64,000 nt of DNA, from NCBI RefSeq assembly GCF_009711165.2, contig NZ_WMID02000016.1, positions 1 to 64,000 of the forward strand. Reading direction: 5' to 3'. Positions 40,890 to 49,563 of this stretch are shown one piece after another; positions within the stretch are counted from its first letter, which is position 1, and every line of letters starts with the position of its first letter. The stretch comes from Flavobacterium sp. MC2016-06. GTDB taxonomy: Bacteria > Bacteroidota > Bacteroidia > Flavobacteriales > Flavobacteriaceae. A model generated the notes under the pieces. That model saw nothing but the letters and a program-made list of their open reading frames with translations, did no database searches and had not been told where the DNA came from. The translations under genes were made by a program, and so were the position numbers.

Positions 40890-41519
40890 TTAGATAATTT
40901 CTAAAGTCTTAGCTTTGTTTACTAAGTCAACTAAATTAGTCACGTTTAATTTAGTTAATAATCTTAATTTGTAAGTACTGATCGTTTTCTCGTTCAGATT
41001 TAAGATTTTAGAAATTTCATTGTTCTTTTTACCATCGCTTAAGTAACGTAAAACTTCGATTTCACGATTTGAAAGTTTACGGTATAAACGTTCACTTTTG
41101 CTTTGTTTAGCAATAAGAGCCATGTTTTTACGTACAGTTTCGTTGATGATAATCTTACCTTCGTGTACTTTAATAATAGAAAGACCCAATGTTTCAAGTT
41201 TTTCTGTTTTGTGCACATACCCAGAAACTCCAGCTTTGATTGCGTTTGGTGCATACATTTGTTCAGCTAGATCACTAAAAATAACAATTTTCGTTTTAGG
41301 GAAGTTTTTCAGGATCGACTTCACTTCAAAGATGCTTGAAAGACCTTCTAACTCTAAGTCTAGAATTAGGATGTCGATCTCCTTCGTCTGAAGAATGTCT
41401 CTTACCATTGAAAAATTGCCCACGTTGGCTACAATTGAAATTTGATCGTGGTCTTTGAAATACGACTTAACGCCAAAGTGCGTAACAGGATGATTGTCTG
41501 CTAGACATACTTTAATCAT
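40890..41519 (-). CDS. NarL/FixJ-type response regulator
   Basis: A two-component response regulator of 209 aa. The receiver domain has Asp54 (ILDLELEG) as phospho-acceptor and Thr/Lys residues (IVIFSDLAE, YVHKTEKL) in place. The C-terminal LuxR helix-turn-helix reads LSNREIEVLRYLSDG then NEISKILNLNEKTISTYK. No histidine kinase adjoins it, so it is an orphan here and its partner is elsewhere. The upstream gap holds no consensus promoter box that I could see. Overall similarity is to regulators that use small-molecule or stress signals, but the regulon is unknown. Confidence 0.88.
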   Translation of the reverse strand: MIKVCLADNHPVTHFGVKSYFKDHDQISIVANVGNFSMVRDILQTKEIDILILDLELEGLSSIFEVKSILKNFPKTKIVIFSDLAEQMYAPNAIKAGVSGYVHKTEKLETLGLSIIKVHEGKIIINETVRKNMALIAKQSKSERLYRKLSNREIEVLRYLSDGKKNNEISKILNLNEKTISTYKLRLLTKLNVTNLVDLVNKAKTLEII

Positions 41520-41611
41520 AATTTTTACCTTTTTTAGAATTGTTCATGTTTTTGGAACGGTAAAATTAATAAATAAATTCTGTAATTAATTGCAGAGAAT
41601 GTTAAAAAGTT

Positions 41612-42418
41612 TTATTTTAACGTTTTTGGTATTAAACAAACCGGAATTGGATCCATTTTATGCTTGTTGTTGGTGTTTAAACGTTTATAGATTTCAAAGA
41701 CAGATTTTTCTCTCCCTGTGAACTCATCCACCGTATTTCCTGACTCCGCGACGGTCATCGCCCATTCAAGTTCGTCATAACTTGCACCCAATTGATCCTC
41801 ATCGGTACGATTATCACCAAAAAGTCCATCTGTAGGTGCAGCTGTTAAAATTGATAGCGGAATTGTTAAAAATTCACCAAGAGCATAAACATCGGATTTC
41901 ATTAGGTCGGCAATTGGACTTAAATCGACGCCGCCGTCTCCATATTTAGTATAAAATCCTACACCAAAATCTTCAACTTTGTTTCCTGTTCCAGCAACTA
42001 ATAACCCATGAATTCCTGCTAAATAATATAAAGAAGTCATTCTAATGCGTGCACGTGTATTTGCAAGTGATAAACTTACTTTAGCTTCGTCGTCTGTTTT
42101 AGGCACAGAACTTTTAAAAGCCTCAAAAACCGCAGTTAAATCTGTTTCTACGCTAGAAACATTAGGAAAACGTTTTTGTAATTGATCAATATGTTCTCTT
42201 CCTCTAGAAACTTGGCTGGCAGCTTGGTGAATCGGCATTTCAACACATAAGACCTTTAGTCCTGTCTGTGCGCATAAAGTAGAAGTAACAGCAGAGTCAA
42301 CTCCGCCAGAAATTCCAATTACAAAACCGTTTACTTTTGCATTGTCAGCATAATTTTTTAACCACTCTACAATGTGAGTATTTACTTTTTCTGTCTGAAT
42401 AGTACTTTTTTTAGCCAT
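41612..42418 (-). CDS. nadE: NH3-dependent NAD+ synthetase
   Basis: Last step of NAD biosynthesis: amidates nicotinate adenine dinucleotide using ammonia and ATP. The ATP pyrophosphatase P-loop is FVIGISGGVDSA (~32-43). Other stretches are NTRARIRMTSLYYLAG, GTGNKVEDFGVGFYTKYGDGGVDLSPIADL (in parts) and TDGLFGDNRTDEDQLG. The length of 268 aa is that of the ammonia-dependent type with no glutaminase domain. It is divergent from gldB with about 100 bases between, an arrangement seen in other Flavobacterium genomes as I recall. No other NAD genes are in the window. Confidence 0.93.
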   Translation of the reverse strand: MAKKSTIQTEKVNTHIVEWLKNYADNAKVNGFVIGISGGVDSAVTSTLCAQTGLKVLCVEMPIHQAASQVSRGREHIDQLQKRFPNVSSVETDLTAVFEAFKSSVPKTDDEAKVSLSLANTRARIRMTSLYYLAGIHGLLVAGTGNKVEDFGVGFYTKYGDGGVDLSPIADLMKSDVYALGEFLTIPLSILTAAPTDGLFGDNRTDEDQLGASYDELEWAMTVAESGNTVDEFTGREKSVFEIYKRLNTNNKHKMDPIPVCLIPKTLK

Positions 42419-42518
42419 AATAGTTCAAGTTTTTAGATGCAGGGATGTATATTTGCAGAATTATTTTTAAGTATCCATTTACTTTAAATTCTTGCCTCAC
42501 AAATTTAATTAAAATAAA

Positions 42519-43475
42519 ATGAAAATATACCGCTTTGCAGTCGTTCTATGCTTGTTTTTTTTGTCTTGCGATCAAAAAACTAAAGTCGAAAAAGAAGTTG
42601 AAGAAATTCCTGTAGATATCAAAGTAGAACGTTTTGATAAAGTGTTTTTTGAAACTAAACCAGAAGATTTAGCCAAAGTAAAAAAACAATATCCTTTCTT
42701 TTTCCCCGCTGGCAATGATGATGCAGTTTGGCTGCACAAAATGCAAGATCCAATCTGGAAAGATGTATATACAGAAGTGCAGAAAAAATATGCCGATTTT
42801 GAGCCCGTGCGCGAGCAGTTTAATTCACTTTTTCAGCATGTAAAATATTATTTTCCAAAAACAAAAACACCAAAAGTAATTACTGTAATTGGAGAAATGG
42901 ATTATAATGCTAAAGCAATTTATGCAGACAGTCTCGTTATTGTAGCTTTAGAATTGTATTTAGGAAAAGAACACAAGTTTTATGAGTTTCCTAATTATTT
43001 GAAAGCAAACTTTGAAGAAAAACAAATCATGCCAGATGTCGTTTCTAGTTTTGCTTACAGAAAAATTCCAAACTTTCCCGATAAAAGCTTACTGGCTCAA
43101 ATGGTTTTTGAAGGAAAACAATTGTATGCAAAAGATTTACTGCTTCCTGATTATTCAGATGCAGATAAAATGGGTTACACACCCGAGCAGATAAAATGGT
43201 GCGAAGCAAATGAAAATTACATGTGGCGTTATTTTATTGAAAAAGAAATGCTGTATAGTGATGATCCTAAACTAACGACTCGATTTATCGCACCCGCTCC
43301 ATTTTCTAAATTTTTCTTAGAAATAGATAACGATTCTCCTGGAAGAGTTGGCGCTTGGATTGGCTGGCAGATGGTGCGTTCTTATATGAAAAACAATAAT
43401 GTTACATTACCCGATTTATTAAAAACAGAAGCGAAAGAAATTTTCGAAAAATCAAAATACAAACCTAAGAAATAA
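42519..43475 (+). CDS. gldB: Gliding motility lipoprotein GldB
   Basis: A lipoprotein required for gliding in Flavobacterium johnsoniae. The signal MKIYRFAVVLCLFFLSC gives lipidated Cys17. The mature protein contains conserved stretches DIKVERFDKVFFE, YPFFFPAGNDDAVWL, HVKYYFPKTKTPKVI, YADSLVIVALELYLG and GRVGAWIGWQMVRSY. GldB belongs to the motility machinery, though its molecular job is unclear. The downstream gldC overlaps by one base (TAATG), so the pair is translationally coupled as in F. johnsoniae. This anchors the organism within gliding-capable Bacteroidota. Confidence 0.95.
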   Translation: MKIYRFAVVLCLFFLSCDQKTKVEKEVEEIPVDIKVERFDKVFFETKPEDLAKVKKQYPFFFPAGNDDAVWLHKMQDPIWKDVYTEVQKKYADFEPVREQFNSLFQHVKYYFPKTKTPKVITVIGEMDYNAKAIYADSLVIVALELYLGKEHKFYEFPNYLKANFEEKQIMPDVVSSFAYRKIPNFPDKSLLAQMVFEGKQLYAKDLLLPDYSDADKMGYTPEQIKWCEANENYMWRYFIEKEMLYSDDPKLTTRFIAPAPFSKFFLEIDNDSPGRVGAWIGWQMVRSYMKNNNVTLPDLLKTEAKEIFEKSKYKPKK

Positions 43476-43810
43476 TGGCAGATACAATAAACTCAGAAAT
43501 AAAATTCAATATAGAATTAGACGAAAACCGTGTTCCAGAAAAATTAACTTGGAGCGCTCAAGATGGTGGTGTAAAAGCAGAAGAAGCAAAAGCAATTATG
43601 TTGTCTATTTGGGACAGCAAAGCCAAAGAAACCATGCGAATTGATTTATGGACTAAAGATATGCCGGTTGACGAAATGAAAATTTTCTTTCACCAGACTT
43701 TAGTAGCAATGGCAGATACTTTTAAACGTGCTACAGACGACGAAAAAATGTCGGACACAATGAAAGATTTCTGTGATTATTTTGCAGAAAAGCTAGATCT
43801 AACGAAGTAA
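43475..43810 (+). CDS. gldC: Gliding motility protein GldC
   Basis: A small 111-aa acidic protein always found with gldB. Typical stretches are EIKFNIELDENRVPEKL, AQDGGVKAEEAKAIMLSIWD and TMRIDLWTKDMPVDEMK. No signal or membrane segment is present, so it is cytoplasmic. In F. johnsoniae its loss weakens but does not abolish gliding; the mechanism is unknown. The start ATG overlaps the gldB stop. A pair of nested inverted repeats follows the stop. Confidence 0.93.
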   Translation: MADTINSEIKFNIELDENRVPEKLTWSAQDGGVKAEEAKAIMLSIWDSKAKETMRIDLWTKDMPVDEMKIFFHQTLVAMADTFKRATDDEKMSDTMKDFCDYFAEKLDLTK

Positions 43811-43816
43811 GAAATT

Positions 43817-44014
43817 AAATTCCAATTTTAGAAATTCCAAATTCCAACCAAGGAATAGATATAAACAAAAAAATCCCAAATCTCAATCTATAAAATTGGA
43901 ATTTGGGATTTTTTTTATTGGAATTTCTCCAAATGATTCCTTAATTGGAATTTGGAATTTTTTTATTGGAATTTCCTCTATCGATTGGAATTTGGAATTT
44001 CTAAATTGGAATTT
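43817..44014. repeat. TTGGAATTT inverted repeat enclosing a terminator
   Basis: Arms 43817-43847 and 43985-44014 are complementary over 30 bases with one inserted base. Each is built of AAATTCCAA / TTGGAATTT units. A separate terminator hairpin (43868-43914) is nested inside, and a second TTGGAATTT run lies around 43918-43970. The whole convergent spacer is repeat. The same wording recurs before mraY (51055-51086). Confidence 0.85.
43868..43916. terminator. Bidirectional terminator gldC / engB
   Basis: A 14-bp perfect stem AAAAAATCCCAAAT / ATTTGGGATTTTTT with a 19-base loop; A-run and T-run on the two sides serve both convergent genes. Confidence 0.85.
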
Positions 44015-44019
44015 ATTTT

Positions 44020-44652
44020 TTAAATCCCATTTAAAAAATTATTGTTGTTTTTAAAAACTTCCTGATTTACTTCGTCGATATAAGACAAAAGTTCTTCTTT
44101 TCCGATTGATTCTGTAGATGAGGTTACAAAATACTGAGGCATTTCGGCCCAGTTATTGGCAAACATTTGTTTTTTGTAAGCAGCAACATGCGAATCAATT
44201 TTTACTTTACTGATTTTATCGGCTTTAGTAAAGATGATACAAAACGGAATTTCGCTTTCGCCCATATACGACATAAACTCAATGTCAATTTTTTGAGCTT
44301 CGTGGCGAATATCAATTAAAACAAAAGCACAAACTAATTGTTCTCTCGTTTCAAAGTAATCGGTAATAAATTGCTGGAAAACAGATTTTGTTTTCTTAGA
44401 TACTTTAGCATAACCATAACCTGGTAAATCGACAAGAAACCAATTGTTGTTAATCTTAAAATGATTAATCAATTGTGTTTTTCCAGGTCGTCCAGAAGTT
44501 TTAGCTAAGTTTTTATGATTGGTAATCATGTTTATCAACGATGATTTACCTACGTTTGATCTTCCGATAAATGCGTATTCTGGCAAAAAATCCTGCGGAC
44601 ATTTTGTAACATCAGAATTACTGACAATAAATTCGGCGGTATTAATTTTCAT
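44020..44652 (-). CDS. engB: Ribosome biogenesis GTPase YihA/YsxC
   Basis: Essential GTPase needed for maturation of the large ribosomal subunit. The G motifs are present: GRSNVGKSSLIN (G1), GKTQLINHF with the switch Thr (G2), DLPGYGYAKVS (G3) and FTKADKIS (G4). The 210-aa length is normal. A YAFIGRSN start is typical. It is followed toward the left by the repeat-laden spacer and has the alpha/beta hydrolase upstream on the same strand, 42 bases away. A TTTAAGGAGG lies upstream at 17 bases, too far to act as a Shine-Dalgarno. Confidence 0.93.
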   Translation of the reverse strand: MKINTAEFIVSNSDVTKCPQDFLPEYAFIGRSNVGKSSLINMITNHKNLAKTSGRPGKTQLINHFKINNNWFLVDLPGYGYAKVSKKTKSVFQQFITDYFETREQLVCAFVLIDIRHEAQKIDIEFMSYMGESEIPFCIIFTKADKISKVKIDSHVAAYKKQMFANNWAEMPQYFVTSSTESIGKEELLSYIDEVNQEVFKNNNNFLNGI

Positions 44653-44694
44653 GTTTTTGGGTTTTAAAACCTCCTTAAAGTCGAAAGTTAGGTG

Positions 44695-45459
44695 CTATAA
44701 ATTCTTTTTAACGAGCCATTCTTCAAGAATTGTGTTGAATTCTTGAGGATGTTCCATCATAGCAGCGTGTCCACATTTGTCTATCCAATACAAAGTTGAA
44801 TTAGGCAATAATTTATCAAATTCTTCGGCAACATTTGGAGGAGTTACAGCATCATTTTTACCCCAGATGATGCAGGTTTCTGCAGTCATTTTTGGTAAAT
44901 CTTTTGCCATGTTATGACGAATAGCACTTTTGGCAATAGTAAGCGTTTTGATCAATTTGATGCGGTCGTTTACCGTTGCATATACCTCGTCAATTAAGTC
45001 TGGAGTTGCAATTTTAGGATCATAAAATACATCTTCAGCTTTCTTTCTGATGTATTCGTAATCACCTCTTTTTGGATAGCTGTCTCCCATAGCGCTTTCG
45101 TAAAGACCAGAACTTCCGGTAATTACAAGACCAGCTACTTTTTCAGGATATAGTTTAGTATGGTAAAGAGCAATATGTCCTCCTAATGAATTTCCCAATA
45201 GAATAACTTTATCATAACCTTTAAAAGTGATGAAGTCCTTTACGTATTTTGCAAAACTTTTTACGTTCGTTTTTAATATACTTTGAGTATATATTGGCAA
45301 ATCTGGAATGACAACTTTGTATCCTTTAGTTGGAAAATATTCCGCTACAGCATCAAAGTTACTAAGGCCTCCCATTAAGCCATGCAATATTACGATAGGA
45401 GTACCTTCTCCAGCTTCAAAATAGCTGTATTTGCCTTCTTTTTTGTAGTGTTTGTCCAT
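44695..45459 (-). CDS. Alpha/beta hydrolase
   Basis: A 254-aa soluble hydrolase. The oxyanion turn is ILHGLMGGLSNF, the nucleophile elbow GNSLGGHIAL (Ser in GxSxG), and the catalytic Asp and His are suggested by IWGKNDAVTP and IDKCGHAAMMEHP. Closest in style to esterases or dienelactone/peroxidase-like enzymes with a small cap domain. No signal is present. The substrate is unknown. It has a TATATTTG box 27 bases upstream and probably heads a unit with engB, whose function it does not explain. Confidence 0.85.
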   Translation of the reverse strand: MDKHYKKEGKYSYFEAGEGTPIVILHGLMGGLSNFDAVAEYFPTKGYKVVIPDLPIYTQSILKTNVKSFAKYVKDFITFKGYDKVILLGNSLGGHIALYHTKLYPEKVAGLVITGSSGLYESAMGDSYPKRGDYEYIRKKAEDVFYDPKIATPDLIDEVYATVNDRIKLIKTLTIAKSAIRHNMAKDLPKMTAETCIIWGKNDAVTPPNVAEEFDKLLPNSTLYWIDKCGHAAMMEHPQEFNTILEEWLVKKNL

Positions 45460-45486
45460 CTAATCTAATGCCAATTTCAATTTGGA

Positions 45487-45494
45487 CAAATATA
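45487..45494 (-). promoter_or_regulatory. Candidate -7 box for the alpha/beta hydrolase
   Basis: TATATTTG on the minus strand fits TAnnTTTG, 27 bases before the ATG. No TTG in the -33 window. Confidence 0.4.
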
Positions 45495-45735
45495 GGGTTA
45501 AATAAATAAAAATGAATTTTTGCTGCTGTTTTTTAACGACATAATTTTTGTTTTACTTCTAACTATTTAAAAACCAGCTTTTATGGGGCTTTTTGATGAA
45601 TTATCTAAATGTTAAGAAATCTGCATTATGCTTACTTTTTTAAGAAAAACCGCGTGTTATTTTTTCGATTGATTAACATAATTACAGATATGCTAATTAA
45701 TAGCTAAAGTATTGATTAGTTATAAATTAGCGAAA
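45495..45735. other. Left part of the 377-base spacer before mraZ
   Basis: AT-rich, with no frame or repeat that I recognise. It joins the hydrolase promoter on the left to the mraZ operator on the right. Confidence 0.4.
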
Positions 45736-45792
45736 GTGGTAGGGAAGTGGTTAAACTTATTAACAAAGTGGTATATTGTGGTAAAATGTGGT
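45736..45792 (+). promoter_or_regulatory. Candidate MraZ operator: five GTGGT boxes
   Basis: GTGGT occurs at 45736, 45747, 45768, 45778 and 45788. The last three are separated by exactly 10 bases (GTGGT-N5), the geometry in which E. coli MraZ binds TGGG-type direct repeats with 5-base gaps; Mycoplasma MraZ sites are also described as AAAGTG[T/G]. The set abuts the -7 box at 45804 and would cover the -33 region, so binding should repress mraZ and the downstream cluster. Confidence 0.6.
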
Positions 45793-45803
45793 AAAATTTT
45801 TTA

Positions 45804-45811
45804 TATTTTTG
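45804..45811 (+). promoter_or_regulatory. mraZ / dcw promoter -7 box
   Basis: TATTTTTG fits TAnnTTTG, 25 bases before the TTG start of mraZ. A TTG at 45776-45778 is 25 bases upstream, slightly long for -33, and lies inside the GTGGT array. Confidence 0.5.
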
Positions 45812-45836
45812 CTGTATAACATCTTAATGAGTTTTT

Positions 45837-46310
45837 TTGAACACAATTGTAGGAACATATGAGTGTAAAGTTGATGCTAAAGGGAGGCTGATGTTGCCTG
45901 CGCCCTTAAAAAAGCAATTGACTTCTTCTCTTCAAGACGGGTTTGTTTTGAAGCGCTCTGTTTTTCAACCGTGTTTAGAATTGTATCCAATGGAAGAATG
46001 GAACTTGATGATGCAGAAAATCAACAAGCTTAATCGTTTTGTAAAAAAGAACAATGATTTCATCAGAAGATTTACAGCTGGTGTTAAAATGGTAGAGATT
46101 GATGCATTAGGAAGATTATTGGTTCCGAAGGATTTGGTAGCTTTTTCAAGTATTTCTAAAGATGTTGTATTCTCATCTGCGGTTAATATTGTGGAGATTT
46201 GGGATAAAGATTTATACGAAAAATCAATAAGCGGCGAAGATATGGATTTTGCAGATCTAGCCGAAGAAGTAATGGGAAATATTAATGACGACGACAATGG
46301 AATATCATAA
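45837..46310 (+). CDS. mraZ: Transcriptional regulator and division-cluster repressor MraZ
   Basis: A 157-aa DNA-binding protein with two AbrB-like half-domains, each carrying the DxxGR motif: VDAKGRLMLP (~12) and IDALGRLLVP (~94). It forms a ring that binds direct repeats upstream of its own operon. The start is TTG at 45837 (MNTIVGTYECK); no ATG is near. It overlaps rsmH by 26 bases, so the operon is coupled from the start. It is the conserved first gene of dcw clusters. Confidence 0.95.
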   Translation: MNTIVGTYECKVDAKGRLMLPAPLKKQLTSSLQDGFVLKRSVFQPCLELYPMEEWNLMMQKINKLNRFVKKNNDFIRRFTAGVKMVEIDALGRLLVPKDLVAFSSISKDVVFSSAVNIVEIWDKDLYEKSISGEDMDFADLAEEVMGNINDDDNGIS

Positions 46311-47193
46311 TCCGGTTTTGCTTCATCCTACAGTAGATGGTTTAAATATTAAACCCGATGGTGTGTATGTTGATGTTACGTTTGGCGGAGGAGGTCATTC
46401 AAAAGAAATTTTGAAAAGATTAGGACCAAACGGAAAATTATTTGCTTTCGATCAAGACGAAGATGCGCTTGCAAATGCATTGCCTGATGAAAGGTTTACC
46501 TTAATTAATGAGAACTTTAGATTTATAAAAAGATTTTTACGTTTTCACGGAGTAAAGTCAGTAGATGGTATTCTGGCAGATTTAGGAGTTTCGTCTCATC
46601 AATTTGATGTAGCAGAGAGAGGTTTCTCGACACGATTTGATGCAGAGCTGGATATGCGGATGAGTCAGAAAAATGATTTAAATGCTTATCGAGTGGTTAA
46701 CGAATATGAAGAACAGGATTTACGTCGTGTTTTTTTTGATTATGGGGAGTTGAAGAATGCACCGGTTTTAGCCAGAACAATTGTAGAAGCAAGAGAGCAT
46801 AGACCAATCAAAACCACAGACGAATTAAAAGAAGTTTTAAAGAAATTTTTACCAGAGAAAGTTCGAAATAAAATATTAGCTCAGATTTATCAAGCGATTC
46901 GTATTGAAGTAAATCAGGAAATGGATGTTTTAAAAGAATTTATAGAGCAGTCTTTAGAAATTTTAAATCCAGGCGGTAGATTATCGGTGATTTCATACCA
47001 TTCTTTAGAAGATCGATTAGTAAAAAGATTTATTAAAAACGGAATGTTTGAAGGAGAACCAGAACGAGATTTTTACGGAAACTTTTCAGTTCCGTTTAAA
47101 ACCATCGGAAAATTGATTGTTCCAGACGATGCAGAAATCAAGATCAACAATAGAGCAAGAAGTGCAAAATTGAGAATTGCTGAAAAGGTATAA
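46285..47193 (+). CDS. rsmH: 16S rRNA (cytosine(1402)-N(4))-methyltransferase
   Basis: Methylates C1402 of 16S rRNA in the decoding centre (also called mraW). SAM motif I: DVTFGGGGHSKEIL (~25-40); others: FAFDQDEDALANA, GVSSHQFDVAERGFS, GGRLSVISYHSLEDRLVKRF. The 302-aa length is normal. The ATG at 46285 gives MTTTMEYHNPV; the ATG at 46297 (MEYHNPVLL) is the more usual family start and is equally likely. It overlaps the end of mraZ. Its place between mraZ and ftsL is standard. Confidence 0.93.
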   Translation: MTTTMEYHNPVLLHPTVDGLNIKPDGVYVDVTFGGGGHSKEILKRLGPNGKLFAFDQDEDALANALPDERFTLINENFRFIKRFLRFHGVKSVDGILADLGVSSHQFDVAERGFSTRFDAELDMRMSQKNDLNAYRVVNEYEEQDLRRVFFDYGELKNAPVLARTIVEAREHRPIKTTDELKEVLKKFLPEKVRNKILAQIYQAIRIEVNQEMDVLKEFIEQSLEILNPGGRLSVISYHSLEDRLVKRFIKNGMFEGEPERDFYGNFSVPFKTIGKLIVPDDAEIKINNRARSAKLRIAEKV

Positions 47194-47212
47194 TATATAT
47201 TAAGGTATAAAA

Positions 47213-47563
47213 ATGAAAAGTAATGGAGTTTTTGGAATATTAAAAGCAAGATTTCTGATAAACGATGACGCTGTTAAAAATTGGCGGTTTATTGTTTTTA
47301 TCATTCTGCTGGCGATTCTGATGATTGCCAATACACAGCGATACGAACAAAAGGTTTTTGAAATTGCAAAATTGAGCAATGATGTAAAAGAGCTGCGATC
47401 TGAATTTGTAGATCGACGTTCAGAGTTAATGAAATTAAAAATGGAGTCAACAATCTCGGATAAAATGATGGAAAAACAGATTTATCCATCAACAGTTCCT
47501 CCAGTAAAAATAGAAGTAAAAAAAGAAGAAGAAAAAAGTTTCTTTAAAAGAATATGGCAGTAG
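47213..47563 (+). CDS. ftsL: FtsL-like cell division protein
   Basis: A 116-aa bitopic membrane protein that in other bacteria joins FtsB and FtsQ at the septum and activates FtsI/FtsW. One helix (NWRFIVFIILLAILMIANTQ, ~23-43) is followed by a periplasmic heptad region (KVFEIAKLSNDVKELRSEF) and a charged tail. Sequence conservation is low in this family, so the call rests on size, topology, coiled coil and position between rsmH and ftsI. It overlaps ftsI by 10 bases. Confidence 0.82.
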   Translation: MKSNGVFGILKARFLINDDAVKNWRFIVFIILLAILMIANTQRYEQKVFEIAKLSNDVKELRSEFVDRRSELMKLKMESTISDKMMEKQIYPSTVPPVKIEVKKEEEKSFFKRIWQ

Positions 47564-49563
47564 ACGATAAACATATATCCTACAGAATTTACCTCGTAGC
47601 AGTTTTCATCTTTGTGATGGCAATTGCTATTGTCGTTAAATTAACCAATATTCAATGGGTACAAGGAGATCATTACAGACAGTTGGCCAAACAGCGTACG
47701 GTTAGAAACTTTGTAATCCCTGCTAATAAAGGAAATATCTATTCTGCAGACGGAAGTTTATTGGCAACATCAATTCCTAATTACGAGATTAGATTTGATG
47801 CAAAAGCGCCAAAAACAGAAACTTTTGAAAAATATGTAAAAGCATTATCAGATTCTTTGGCTACAGTTTTGGATAGACCAGGAGGTTATTACGAGCAGGA
47901 ATTAAGAAAAGCAAGACAGAATAAAAATCGTTATTATTTAATTGCGCGCAATTTGAGTTATACCGATTATGTAAAAATAAAAGGCTTTCCGTTGTTCAAT
48001 TTAGGCGCTTTTAAAGGTGGTATTATTATCGAGCAGGAAACTGTTAGAAAACACCCAATTGGAAAAATTGCTGAGAGAACAATTGGTTATGACAGAATTG
48101 ATCCTGCAACTGGGGTTGAAGTTGGAAAAGGAATTGAATGGGCTTTTAAAAGTTATTTGAACGGGAAAGACGGTAAAATTCTAAAACAAAAAATTGCAAA
48201 AGGGCAATGGAAACCAATTCGTGATATAAATGAGGTTGATCCAGTTGATGGTTATGATGTTATTTCGACAATAGACGTTTTTATTCAGGACATAGCACAT
48301 CATGCTTTATTGAAACAACTTACAGATTACGAAGCAGATCATGGGTGCGTAGTGGTAATGGAAACCGAAACAGGTAATGTTAAAGCAATTTCAAATTTAG
48401 GAAGAGCCGAAGACGGATCGTATTACGAAACAACAAATTACGCAATTGCTGAATCTCACGAACCAGGATCAACTTTTAAACTAGTTGATTTAATGGCGAT
48501 TTTAGAAGATAAAGTAGCCGATACAAGTACAGTTTTTGACACTCACGGAGGTTTAGTTAAATATTATGGACGTTCCGTTCGTGATTCGCACAATGGCGGT
48601 TACGGAAAAGTCTCTTTAGCACGCGGATTCGAGCTTTCGTCAAATACAGTAATGGCTCAAGCAGTTTATGATAATTACAAAAGTAATCCGTCAAAATTTG
48701 TGAATCATATTAGAAATTGGGGATTGGATAAAACTTTAGGCTTACACTTTGCAGGAGAAGGAAGACCTATTATTCCACATCCGGGAGATAAAAGATGGTC
48801 AGGAATTTCACTTCCGTGGATGGCATTTGGGTATGAAGTTTCAGTTACACCAATGCAGACTTTAGCATTTTATAATTCGGTTGCCAATAATGGCGTAATG
48901 GTAAGACCTCAGTTTGTTTCAGAAATTAAAGAATGGAATAGAACTATTAAAAAGTTTGATACAGAAGTAATAAATCCAAAAGTTTGTTCACCAGAAACGA
49001 TCAAAAAAATAAAGGCTGTTTTGCTGAATGTGGTTAAAAAAGGAACAGGTTCTAAATTGTATTCGAAAGATTTCTCGATGGCAGGAAAAACCGGAACAGC
49101 TCAGATGAATTATGGAGGAAAAGAAGGAAAGTCGGCATTGTATTACGCATCTTCTTTTGTTGGATATTTTCCAGCAGATCATCCTAAATATTCTTGTATA
49201 GTAGTTGTTCATAAACCAAATACATCAAAAAATAATTATTACGGAGCAGATGTTGCAGGGCCGGTTTTTAAAAGAATTGCTCAAAAAATATTTACAGACG
49301 CGCCTTCAACAAATAAGATTAAGACACTAGATGTTAAAATCGCAAAGCAGGAAGATAGTTATAAAAACTATGAAACGCTGGAGAATAAGAAGTTCAAGCA
49401 AATTCCAGATTTAAAAGGAATGCCGGGAATGGATGCCATTGCTTTACTCGAAAATTTAGGTTTGAAAGTAAAAGTAAACGGAGTAGGAAAAGTAAAAAAA
49501 CAGTCTTTGCAGGCTGGACAAAATATTAGTAAAAACGCAACAATAGTATTAGAATTATCGTGA
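47554..49563 (+). CDS. ftsI: Penicillin-binding protein FtsI with C-terminal PASTA domain
   Basis: Septal transpeptidase (class B PBP3 type). One N-terminal helix (RIYLVAVFIFVMAIAIVVKLT), then the pedestal domain, then the transpeptidase: SxxK at Ser306 (GSTFK), SSN near 365 (LSSNTVMAQ), KTG near 512 (MAGKTGTAQMN). A PASTA repeat closes the protein (IPDLKGMPGMDAIALLENLGLKV in parts), unusual for E. coli-like FtsI but common in Bacteroidota. Length 669 aa. It overlaps ftsL and, by four bases, murE. Confidence 0.94.
   Translation: MAVDDKHISYRIYLVAVFIFVMAIAIVVKLTNIQWVQGDHYRQLAKQRTVRNFVIPANKGNIYSADGSLLATSIPNYEIRFDAKAPKTETFEKYVKALSDSLATVLDRPGGYYEQELRKARQNKNRYYLIARNLSYTDYVKIKGFPLFNLGAFKGGIIIEQETVRKHPIGKIAERTIGYDRIDPATGVEVGKGIEWAFKSYLNGKDGKILKQKIAKGQWKPIRDINEVDPVDGYDVISTIDVFIQDIAHHALLKQLTDYEADHGCVVVMETETGNVKAISNLGRAEDGSYYETTNYAIAESHEPGSTFKLVDLMAILEDKVADTSTVFDTHGGLVKYYGRSVRDSHNGGYGKVSLARGFELSSNTVMAQAVYDNYKSNPSKFVNHIRNWGLDKTLGLHFAGEGRPIIPHPGDKRWSGISLPWMAFGYEVSVTPMQTLAFYNSVANNGVMVRPQFVSEIKEWNRTIKKFDTEVINPKVCSPETIKKIKAVLLNVVKKGTGSKLYSKDFSMAGKTGTAQMNYGGKEGKSALYYASSFVGYFPADHPKYSCIVVVHKPNTSKNNYYGADVAGPVFKRIAQKIFTDAPSTNKIKTLDVKIAKQEDSYKNYETLENKKFKQIPDLKGMPGMDAIALLENLGLKVKVNGVGKVKKQSLQAGQNISKNATIVLELS

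Noticed and set aside
44670..44676. AGGAGG upstream of engB as a Shine-Dalgarno site
   Set aside because: It is 17 bases from the ATG, too far to pair usefully, and this lineage hardly uses such sites.
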